Part shown: positions 7,298-13,641 of the stretch, in pieces
Layout of the letters: each line of letters opens with the position of its first letter
Position numbering within the stretch: the first letter of the stretch is position 1
NCBI GenBank assembly: GCA_900752815.1
Contig: CAADWS010000107.1
Span: 1 to 16,781 of the forward strand
DNA length: 16,781 nucleotides
DNA from: Bacteroidaceae bacterium
GTDB taxonomy: Bacteria > Bacteroidota > Bacteroidia > Bacteroidales > Bacteroidaceae
Direction: 5' to 3'
The notes under the pieces: model-generated
Told to the model about the DNA's origin: nothing
Seen by the model: the letters and a program-made list of their open reading frames with translations, nothing else
Databases searched by the model: none
Position numbers and translations under genes: made by a program

Positions 7298-8722
7298 ATG
7301 AAAGACTTGACAACAGGGAACATCCGGCAAGGCATCTGGTCGATGGCCATCCCCCTGATTACTGCCTCTTTTGTACAGATGGCCTACAACATGACCGACA
7401 TGATTTGGCTCGGCCACCTGGGTAGCGAATGCGTAGCCGCCGTCGGAGTGGCCGGCTTCTTCACCTGGCTCTGCAATTCACTTTCCTTCATCGGGAAAAT
7501 CGGTGCCGAAGTCACTATTTCGCAAAGTCTCGGCTCGGGCCACCGCCAGCGCGCCAGAGTCTATGCCAACCAGGCTGCCCTGCTCTCGGCCGGCATCGCC
7601 CTGCTCTATGCCTTCTTCATTTTCTTCGCGGCCCCCGGTCTGGCCGCCTTCTTCCGGCTCGAGCCGCACATAGCCGACATGTCGGTGGAATATCTGCGAC
7701 TGGTGGCACCGGGCATCTTCTTTACGTTCAACAACAACACCTTCAGCGGACTCTACAACGGACAGGGAGACAGCAAGACACCGCTCAAGATTGTAGCCAC
7801 CGGACTGGCTTTCAACATCGTGCTCGACCCGTTGCTCATCTACGGACCGGGACCGCTTCCGGCCCTGGGAACGGCAGGTGCGGCCATAGCCACCGCCTTT
7901 TCGCAGCTCGTGGTATATGCCATCTTCGTATACAAGTTTTACATCCGGCGCCCGGCGCTCGGCCGGCTCCGCTTCCTGACCTTGCCCCGCCGCACTTTCC
8001 TGCGCCGCATCGCACAACTCGGCATACCGGTCAGCGCCCAGAGCGGACTTTTCAGCATGTTCTCCATGGCGCTGGGCAGCATGGCCTCCACCTGGGGACA
8101 CATCGGCGTGGCGGTGCAGAGCATCGGCGCACAGATTGAGGCCATCACCTGGATGACGGCGGCCGGATTTTCCACCGCCCTGGCTTCCTTCGTGGGGCAG
8201 AACTACGGGGCACGCAACTATGAACGCATCCGGCAGGGATATGCCTACACCATGAAGCTGGCACTCGCCATCTCCGGCACGGCAATGGTCATCTTCATCT
8301 TCTTCGGCCGCGAGCTCTTCAGCATCTTCGTCAACGACAGCGCCACGCGCGACGCCGGTGCCGACTACATGCTCATCCTCGCCCTTTCGCAGATATTCGT
8401 CTGCATCGAGTCGGTCACCACAGGCGCCTTCAACGGCTGCGGCCGCACCGTGCCCCCCGCCCTCGTCGGCATCACGCTGACGGGCGCACGCCTTCCCATG
8501 GCCTATGCCCTCATGTCCATACCCGCCCTCGGTCTCAACGGCATCTGGCTCAGCATCACCCTTTCCAGCATCCTGAAGGGCATCATCCTCGGCGGGTGGT
8601 ACCACTCCTTCCGCCAGCGGCTGGAGTCCGGCATCGACCGCAGCGTGCGCAAGGGGCTCTACCGTCCCGGAAAGATTCTCGGACGGATGTATGCCGTGGC
8701 CAGCCGCCTTTGGCAGCAATAG
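7298..8722 (+). CDS. MATE family multidrug efflux transporter
   Basis: This is a 474-residue inner-membrane antiporter of the multidrug and toxic compound extrusion family, normal in length. The N-terminus has the hallmark pattern IPLITASFVQMAYNMTDMIWLGHLG. Two homologous six-helix halves are visible; the second begins around RIAQLGIPVSAQSGLFSMFSM and includes ASFVGQNYGARNYERIRQGY, the equivalent of the first-half SQSLGSGHRQRARVY loop. Such proteins export cationic or amphipathic compounds in exchange for Na+ or H+; the substrate here is unknown. The ATG at 7298 fits the family start. It stands alone behind tandem terminators with its own candidate promoter, and converges on the GH2 gene with a shared hairpin between. 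Confidence 0.95.
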   Translation: MKDLTTGNIRQGIWSMAIPLITASFVQMAYNMTDMIWLGHLGSECVAAVGVAGFFTWLCNSLSFIGKIGAEVTISQSLGSGHRQRARVYANQAALLSAGIALLYAFFIFFAAPGLAAFFRLEPHIADMSVEYLRLVAPGIFFTFNNNTFSGLYNGQGDSKTPLKIVATGLAFNIVLDPLLIYGPGPLPALGTAGAAIATAFSQLVVYAIFVYKFYIRRPALGRLRFLTLPRRTFLRRIAQLGIPVSAQSGLFSMFSMALGSMASTWGHIGVAVQSIGAQIEAITWMTAAGFSTALASFVGQNYGARNYERIRQGYAYTMKLALAISGTAMVIFIFFGRELFSIFVNDSATRDAGADYMLILALSQIFVCIESVTTGAFNGCGRTVPPALVGITLTGARLPMAYALMSIPALGLNGIWLSITLSSILKGIILGGWYHSFRQRLESGIDRSVRKGLYRPGKILGRMYAVASRLWQQ

Positions 8723-8784
8723 GCCGTCGGGGCATGCGTTGGCGGCAGCGGGCGCAGACATTCCGCTGCACTTCCCCAAAACAT

Positions 8785-8833
8785 CTCTCCCGGCAGATGC
8801 GTATTTCCCATCTGCCGGGAGAGCTGTTTTTTT
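8785..8833 (+). terminator. strong terminator between the MATE and GH2 genes
   Basis: A perfect 15-bp stem pairs CTCTCCCGGCAGATG (8785-8799) with CATCTGCCGGGAGAG (8809-8823) around a 9-nt loop. CTG and seven T follow. It ends the MATE transcript. On the minus strand the stem is followed by ATGTTTTGGGG, so it may also stop the convergent GH2 transcript. Confidence 0.9.
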
Positions 8834-8872
8834 ACCCGACTTCACCGCTGCTCCGCAGCTGCTGTGCCGCAG

Positions 8873-11299
8873 TTACTTCACCTGCACGAAAGCCGCAGGC
8901 AGTCCGGACACTTTGGCCGATACCCACGAAACGCCACCCTGCAGCTGCACCCGAATCCGCGCCCGGCCATTCTGTGCCTGCACCTTCCGCGACCCGGAGG
9001 AAGTCCCCAGATTCTGCACCAACCGGCCTTCACCCGTCAGTCCGAAACGGACGAAACCGTCAGCATCCAGGCATTTCACCCCGTTCTCATCCACCAGCCA
9101 GGCCTCCACCTCGGCACGTCCGTCGCCCAGGTTGCGGGCATTCAGTTCGAGCCGCGCCGGCTTTCCCCATTCCGCCGTCTGATAGTCGAACACGAGCGAA
9201 TCCGCCAATGCCGGCTGCCCGACAGCCACGGCCCTCACCTCATTTTTTCCTTCACGGAAAGGCAAGCGCCAGTGCAGGCCGGCCGCAGGATAGTTCTGCA
9301 CACTCCGCCGCCGCACTCCCTGACTGACGCCGTTGAGAAACAGCTCCACGGCCTCACAGTTGGAATAGACCAGCACTTCATGCTCCTGTCCGGCCTTTCC
9401 CCAGCGCACAGGCCAGCCGTGCCCATAGACGTGCAACATCGGGGTCTTACTCCAGTAGGACTGGAACACATAGTAGGCTTCCTTCTTCGTCAGGTCGCGC
9501 TCCACCACCCCTTTCTGGTTGACATACGGCACCGGATTTTCAGGACGCACCGGTGTGGAAAAATCCTTGAAAGGCCAATAGGCCGTTCCCGTCAGCCAGG
9601 GCATGCGCTCCTGTTCCTTCAAATGCCAGTCAATCAGCCGCACCTGATAGGATTCCGACCATTCATTCTTCTTTTTGCTCCAAGCCTCCAGATATTTTTC
9701 CGGTTCCCAACTCTCCGGCGTCACTTCACCGTGACGGCCGGCATGGCTGTCGGCTCCCCATTCCACATGCAGGAAGCGGTCCACCTTCTTCATTTCCTCC
9801 TGCGTGAAGCGGAAGTAATCGGTAAAGCGTCCCCGATACCAGCCGGCCCAGATGGAAGGCGAATAAACGTCCACAATGTCATTGCAGAAGTCGCAACGCC
9901 TGATGGCCGTCAGACGGCTGCCGTCCTTGCTGTGCGAGAGGTCGTGCAGTTCCTTCATGAAGACCCGGATAGCCGCCTTGTCAAAATCGGGAAAATCGTT
10001 CGGCCAGTCGTTTTCATTGCCCAGCCCCCACAGGATGACCGACGGATGGTTATAATGCTGGTCAATCATGTTCGCCAACATCCGCCGTGCCTGCTCCTTA
10101 TACTTGTCGCCGCCCAGTCCGCCGCGACACCAGGGAATCTCCTCCCACACCAGTATGCCCAGTTCGTCGCAAAGTTCAAGAATCCGCTCCGACTGCTGGT
10201 AATGCCCCAGACGGATAAAGTTCACGCCCATCTGCTTCATCAGCCGCATTTCCTCCTCCATCTGTTCGTATGTCATGGCCGCACCCACTCCGGCGTGGTC
10301 TTCATGCCGGTGGGTGCCACGCAGCAACAGGCGCTTCCCGTTGAGAAAGAAAGGCCCCTTCGCGCGGAACTCAAACGAGCGGAAACCGAAACGTTCCGTG
10401 GCCACAAACACCTGCCCGCCGGCCTCCACCGTCACACGGCACGTATAGAGCGCCGGGGCATCGACCGACCACAACACGGGCTTATCCACATCCGCCTCCA
10501 GCAACCGGACATCGCCCAGCGGCACCACCTGCTCCAGCCGGCGCGAGAGCACCGTTTTTCCCTGCGGGTCGATCACCTCAACCAGGACACTGGCCTCCCG
10601 GACATCCGTCAGCTGATAAAAATGGCCGTCCACCCGCACATGCCCCTTGTGCGCGGAAGCCAGCACGGGCGAAATGTGCAACTTGTCAAGCGAAACAGCC
10701 GGAAGATAAATCAGATTGACATAGCGGTACAGACCGCCATAAAGCGTAAAATCCGACAAATCGGAAGGAATCATCTCCGCATCGCGCGAGTTGTCGCAAC
10801 GCACGCTCACCGGCACACGCCCCTTGAATCGGGGCGCATCCTCCGAGCTCTGAAACCGCCGCACCGCATCGGTCAGGTCGGCATTCCAACTGTCATAGCC
10901 GCCCACATGCGTCGCCACTTTCTCCCGGCCGACATACACCTCCGTCTTTTGTCCCGCCCCTTCAAACTCCAGCATTATGCGTCCGTCTGGATAAGGGGAA
11001 TCCAGCTTCAACAGCGTCCGATACCACCCCGGGCCCTGATAGTAATTGCAGTCGGGGGCTACCGCATCTTCCGCATTGAAGCAATGGGGCAGGCTGACAG
11101 CCGTCCAAAGAGGCACACTCTCCGGCTGTCCGCTACGGACAGGCCGCACCAGTTCCCACAAATTTCCAACGTCACTCTTCAAAAACGACCATCCGTCCGT
11201 CAACCGGATTTTCTTCTCCGGCGAAACCGGAATCCTGGCAGCCGCCATCATCACCACCATACAGGCGAGTGTGCAAAGCAAAATTCTTGTTCTTTTCAT
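8873..11299 (-). CDS. glycoside hydrolase family 2 protein (beta-galactosidase-like), exported
   Basis: This is an 808-residue secreted glycosidase. A signal peptide starts [20 protein letters not shown]; the frame continues upstream to 11506 without support, and MDKT at 11311 is a close alternative start. The N-terminal sugar-binding jelly roll (about 35-200) includes [12 protein letters not shown]. An Ig-like domain (about 205-305) and the TIM barrel (about 308-600) follow. The barrel shows [12 protein letters not shown], the acid/base N428-E429 in WGLGNEN, and a likely nucleophile E513 in HVEWGADS. The C-terminus has a DUF4982-like segment ([11 protein letters not shown]) and a further Ig-like domain. 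It probably cleaves beta-linked sugars from plant or host glycans in the periplasm. No SusC/SusD pair or sugar regulator is adjacent, so its glycan is unknown. Confidence 0.92.
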   Translation of the reverse strand: MKRTRILLCTLACMVVMMAAARIPVSPEKKIRLTDGWSFLKSDVGNLWELVRPVRSGQPESVPLWTAVSLPHCFNAEDAVAPDCNYYQGPGWYRTLLKLDSPYPDGRIMLEFEGAGQKTEVYVGREKVATHVGGYDSWNADLTDAVRRFQSSEDAPRFKGRVPVSVRCDNSRDAEMIPSDLSDFTLYGGLYRYVNLIYLPAVSLDKLHISPVLASAHKGHVRVDGHFYQLTDVREASVLVEVIDPQGKTVLSRRLEQVVPLGDVRLLEADVDKPVLWSVDAPALYTCRVTVEAGGQVFVATERFGFRSFEFRAKGPFFLNGKRLLLRGTHRHEDHAGVGAAMTYEQMEEEMRLMKQMGVNFIRLGHYQQSERILELCDELGILVWEEIPWCRGGLGGDKYKEQARRMLANMIDQHYNHPSVILWGLGNENDWPNDFPDFDKAAIRVFMKELHDLSHSKDGSRLTAIRRCDFCNDIVDVYSPSIWAGWYRGRFTDYFRFTQEEMKKVDRFLHVEWGADSHAGRHGEVTPESWEPEKYLEAWSKKKNEWSESYQVRLIDWHLKEQERMPWLTGTAYWPFKDFSTPVRPENPVPYVNQKGVVERDLTKKEAYYVFQSYWSKTPMLHVYGHGWPVRWGKAGQEHEVLVYSNCEAVELFLNGVSQGVRRRSVQNYPAAGLHWRLPFREGKNEVRAVAVGQPALADSLVFDYQTAEWGKPARLELNARNLGDGRAEVEAWLVDENGVKCLDADGFVRFGLTGEGRLVQNLGTSSGSRKVQAQNGRARIRVQLQGGVSWVSAKVSGLPAAFVQVK

Positions 11300-11407
11300 A
11301 GTTTTATCCATAAAGCCACAGGTCCGCCGGCCTTCCTCAGCAGAGGGACGGCCCCTAAATCCGTGTAAAGATAAACAATATCCGACTGCTGTTCGAAAAT
11401 ATTTACT

Positions 11408-11415
11408 TATTTTTG
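11408..11415 (+). promoter_or_regulatory. candidate -7 promoter element of the YbjQ-family gene
   Basis: TATTTTTG matches TAnnTTTG exactly in an AT-rich pocket of the divergent GH2/YbjQ intergenic region. Transcription would begin near 11422. On the other strand TATCTTTA (complement of 11366-11373) is a one-mismatch -7 box that could serve the GH2 gene. Confidence 0.4.
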
Positions 11416-11518
11416 CAACATTCGGCAAACGGGCAAAACCGCACAGAGGCGGAACCGGAGCGGCAACCACCGTACACGCCCCCTCTCCCCCTGCCCCGCC
11501 ATCCATACCTCACAACGG

Positions 11519-11545
11519 GCATGCGCCGCCGGCGCGGACGCATGC
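11519..11545 (+). promoter_or_regulatory. hairpin just upstream of the YbjQ-family start codon
   Basis: GCATGCG (11519-11525) pairs with CGCATGC (11539-11545), and the GC-rich loop can pair further (GCCGCCGGCGC). The stem ends 10 nt before the ATG at 11556, in the region ribosomes must occupy. It could modulate translation, or it could be a by-product of high GC content. Confidence 0.35.
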
Positions 11546-11555
11546 GCAAATACCA

Positions 11556-11885
11556 ATGAAAACCATGTTACTGACTACCACACCCACAGTTGAAGGAAAG
11601 AAAATTGTAACTTACCACGGCATCGTATCGGGCGAAACCATCATCGGTGCCAACGTGCTGCGCGACTTCATGGCCGGCCTGCGCGACTTTTTCGGCGGCC
11701 GTTCCGGCAGCTACGAAGAAGTGCTTCGCGAGGCCAAACAGACCGCCCTGCAGGAAATGTCGAACGAAGCCGAACGCATGGGCGCCAACGCCGTTGTCGG
11801 CATCGACCTCGACTATGAAACCGTAGGTTCATCGGGCAGTATGCTCATGGTCACCTGCAGCGGCACGGCTGTACGCATCGAATAA
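11556..11885 (+). CDS. YbjQ/UPF0145 family heavy-metal-binding-domain protein
   Basis: This is a 109-residue protein that matches the YbjQ (UPF0145) family in length and in sequence. Seen are [19 protein letters not shown] at the N-terminus, [31 protein letters not shown] in the middle, and [15 protein letters not shown] near the end. The family folds as a small alpha/beta domain and assembles into pentamers or higher oligomers. It is annotated as heavy-metal-binding by similarity, but a biochemical role is not established. The frame is open far upstream (to 11046) across the GH2 gene on the other strand. The ATG at 11556 is chosen from the family N-terminus; an ATG three codons later is equally possible. 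It stands alone and is followed by the second composite repeat. Confidence 0.9.
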   Translation: MKTMLLTTTPTVEGKKIVTYHGIVSGETIIGANVLRDFMAGLRDFFGGRSGSYEEVLREAKQTALQEMSNEAERMGANAVVGIDLDYETVGSSGSMLMVTCSGTAVRIE

Positions 11886-11946
11886 ATCAGCCGGGGTATT
11901 CCGAAAGGCCGCATATTCCGTCCCCGCACGGGCACCGGCACCTTCC

Positions 11947-12034
11947 CAAAACACTCCTTACTTTAGAAAAAACTCTCAGTACTTTAGAAATTTCTGTCAG
12001 TACTTTCGTTTTTCCTAAAGTAAGGAGTGTTTTG
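11947..12034 (+). repeat. 90-nt composite repeat, copy 2
   Basis: This is homologous to the element at 201-291 and in the same orientation. The outer arm CAAAACACTCCTTACTTTAG (11947-11966) is the exact complement of 12015-12034. Extended over 27 bases the arms differ at one position. Inside are a second unit (CTCAGTACTTTAG), the same AGAAATTTCT palindrome (11986-11995) and a third unit (GTCAGTACTTTCG). It lies between the convergent YbjQ-family and TetR genes, so it could also act as a bidirectional terminator. It marks the last GC-rich-backbone position before the AT-rich segment. Confidence 0.85.
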
Positions 12035-12060
12035 CGTCAGATAAATAGAATATTGTTTTA

Positions 12061-12702
12061 CTATAAGTCGGTGTTTGTTTTATTACTTACATTTTTAAAA
12101 AGGGGTTCAGAGAGAAATTTTATTGCTTGATTTATTCTATTTCTACCTTCTTTTGTATTCATATCTATATTACAGAATGTGGAGCGGTCCTTATGCAGAT
12201 AAAGGTAATACAGTCCGCTTATAATAATGGTGGCAATTGCAACAAAATCAATTCCCGAATTTTTAAATATATTATCATACTTCTCTGCCAATGGCAAAGT
12301 GAACATTTCGCGTATGGATGCGGTTCTATTTGTAATCTCATTATCTTCAGCAATCTCCCATCTGATCAATTCTTGCATTACGGTTTTTTCTATCATGCAT
12401 TCCTGCAGTCCGTCTATCAATGCAATAAATTGATTGTATGGAGAGTCCTGCTTGTTTGCTTCCTTAGCTATATCTGAAAACCAGTAATCATATCCTTTAA
12501 CAAACTCACTAAAAAAATCCTCTAGGTTATGATATCGATTATAAAAAACAACTGGCTCAATTTTTGCTTTCTTTATAATTTCAGAAACCAGAGAACCTGA
12601 GAATCCGCGTTTCAGCACACTTTCGACAGCAGCTTTCTTTATATCTTCAATTATAGCGGCTTTTGTACGCCTTATGCGTACCTGTTTACTCTCATTAACC
12701 AT
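12061..12702 (-). CDS. TetR/AcrR family transcriptional regulator
   Basis: This is a 213-residue one-component regulator. The N-terminal helix-turn-helix spans about residues 12-62: IIEDIKKAAVESVLKRGFSGSLVSEIIKKAKIEPVVFYNRYHNLEDFFSEF, shown here in outline, with the recognition helix around EPVVFYNRYHN. The C-terminal ligand-binding and dimer domain is divergent and has a hydrophobic helix (FVAIATIIISGLYYLYL), so the ligand is not predictable. Base composition is much more AT-rich than in the genes to the left, which suggests acquisition by transfer. A perfect palindrome at 12830-12848 sits where its transcript should start and is a candidate autoregulatory operator. The outer-membrane barrel gene to the right is its most likely other target; this is inference. 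Confidence 0.88.
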   Translation of the reverse strand: MVNESKQVRIRRTKAAIIEDIKKAAVESVLKRGFSGSLVSEIIKKAKIEPVVFYNRYHNLEDFFSEFVKGYDYWFSDIAKEANKQDSPYNQFIALIDGLQECMIEKTVMQELIRWEIAEDNEITNRTASIREMFTLPLAEKYDNIFKNSGIDFVAIATIIISGLYYLYLHKDRSTFCNIDMNTKEGRNRINQAIKFLSEPLFKNVSNKTNTDL

Positions 12703-12829
12703 TATTTGAATATATATAAAAAGGTATATCGTTTCTTATCTCCTCAATACTGCGAATAAGATGTTTAAATTGAGTTATTTCATGGGAATCCCAAATGCCG
12801 ATTCCTATCCTGGTTCTTTGGCGTAAACT

Positions 12830-12848
12830 GCAGGATAAATTATCCTGC
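12830..12848. promoter_or_regulatory. perfect 9-1-9 palindrome, candidate TetR operator
   Basis: GCAGGATAA, one base, then TTATCCTGC: nine perfectly paired bases on each side. The size and symmetry are typical of TetR-family operators. It lies 128 nt upstream of the TetR start codon, immediately downstream (in that gene's direction) of the -7 box at 12852-12859. Repressor bound here would cover the predicted transcription start. Single half-sites TATCCTG occur at 12806-12812 and 12902-12908. Confidence 0.55.
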
Positions 12849-12851
12849 TTG

Positions 12852-12859
12852 CAAATATA
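12852..12859 (-). promoter_or_regulatory. candidate -7 promoter element of the TetR gene
   Basis: On the minus strand TATATTTG matches TAnnTTTG exactly. Transcription would start near 12845, inside the palindrome at 12830-12848, leaving a leader of about 143 nt. The -33 element is not clear. Confidence 0.4.
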
Positions 12860-13107
12860 TGCTTTTTTTGTAACAAGTCAGCTATTCAATACACTTTTCA
12901 TTATCCTGAACCATCAACGGGAAAATAGAAAAAACTGATGCTCCTATGTCAAATACATTCATAGAAAATTAAAGTTCTTTTAATGCCAGGTTCCATTTAC
13001 ACAAAATAACATTGCATATATTTATACTACAACTTATTTCAAAATAGTAAATATTGTAGATAGAATAGTGAATAACTTATATAAACAAATCACTTCCTAT
13101 TTTTATT

Positions 13108-13132
13108 ATATACAAAATAGTTTGTATATTTG
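13108..13132 (+). promoter_or_regulatory. promoter with overlapping 9-4-9 palindrome
   Basis: ATATACAAA (13108-13116) and TTTGTATAT (13121-13129) are perfect inverted arms around ATAG. The right arm overlaps TATATTTG (13125-13132), an exact TAnnTTTG -7 box on the plus strand. A transcript would begin near 13139, nine bases before a small ATG frame and about 500 nt before the barrel gene. The layout suggests a repressible promoter for the rightward gene. Confidence 0.45.
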
Positions 13133-13147
13133 CACACAAAAGAAGAC

Positions 13148-13195
13148 ATGAACGACATGTTCGAACAAGAAATTAATACGAGATTACAAGAATAA
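13148..13195 (+). CDS. 15-codon leader ORF or truncated gene start
   Basis: An ATG about 9 nt after the predicted start site opens a short frame reading MNDMFEQEINTRLQE and then two stops. The sequence looks like the amphipathic start of a normal protein, so it may be the stump of a broken gene rather than a regulatory leader peptide. Nothing downstream in the other frames continues it convincingly. Confidence 0.25.
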   Translation: MNDMFEQEINTRLQE

Positions 13196-13210
13196 TAAAT
13201 ATGAGTAACT

Positions 13211-13620
13211 GAATATATTCCACAAGTGTCCGCTTGTATGCCAATTTATAACGCATACGGTAATCCCGACTTTAGTTAGCTGAAGTAAATGTTGTTTTAG
13301 CCATAGACTTCCGTACAATCCAAGATGATGGTATTTGATATGATGTGCTTCTATGTCACGACTACATTGCGCAATTTTTCACGCTAGCCAAACTGGGTAA
13401 CCATCAATACAAGAAGTTGGTTACTGCACGTGAAAGACCTTAATGTAATTCCGCACATGCTCACAACAGTGATGGCGAAAATAACGCATAACTACGGATC
13501 TCCTACAGAAACGACTAATGCTTCTTGCCAATTTGTGCCAGCTATCGGTTTATCTACGTTCTCAATAAAACTCATCCCTGGGAGGTATCTCTGCTAAAAG
13601 TATATCCCTCAATATTTTAA
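13211..13620 (+). pseudogene. possible decayed coding sequence of unknown family
   Basis: Peptide-like stretches appear in adjoining frames but are broken by stops and shifts. They are YIPQVSACMPIYNAYGNPDF, then AEVNVVLAIDFRTIQDDG, then YDVLLCHDYIAQFFTLAKLG followed by NHQYKKLVTARERP. Near the end, CASYRFIYVLNKTHPWEVSL reads up to a TAA around 13620. Composition is mid-way between the AT-rich flank and a normal gene. No family was recognised, so it could be gene debris from an insertion or simply non-coding sequence. Confidence 0.25.
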
Positions 13621-13641
13621 CAATTAACGACTTTAGTACTT

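Larger units (their letters stand above)
12703..13641. other. 940-nt AT-rich region between the TetR and barrel genes
   Basis: No intact gene is supported. It contains the TetR-side palindrome and -7 box (12830-12859), three extra TATCCTG half-sites or repeats (12806, 12841, 12902), a second promoter and palindrome (13108-13132), a 15-codon leader frame (13148-13195) and a stretch that may be decayed coding sequence (about 13211-13620). A shared CAAAATAGT occurs at 13040 and 13113. Confidence 0.5.

Noticed and set aside
7478..8845. Minus-strand frame of 455 codons antisense to the MATE gene
   Set aside because: Its composition (Gly, Glu, Asp, Ala rich) is a typical shadow, and it runs across the strong terminator at 8785-8823.
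8864..11368. Very long plus-strand open frame (834 codons) antisense to the GH2 gene
   Set aside because: It mirrors the GH2 coding strand in a GC-rich genome, is rich in Pro, His, Arg and Gln without domains, and the opposite strand encodes a complete enzyme with catalytic motifs.
11046..11555. N-terminal extension of the YbjQ-family frame back to 11046
   Set aside because: It overlaps the GH2 gene and the divergent promoter region; YbjQ-family proteins are about 107 residues, and the ATG at 11556 fits.
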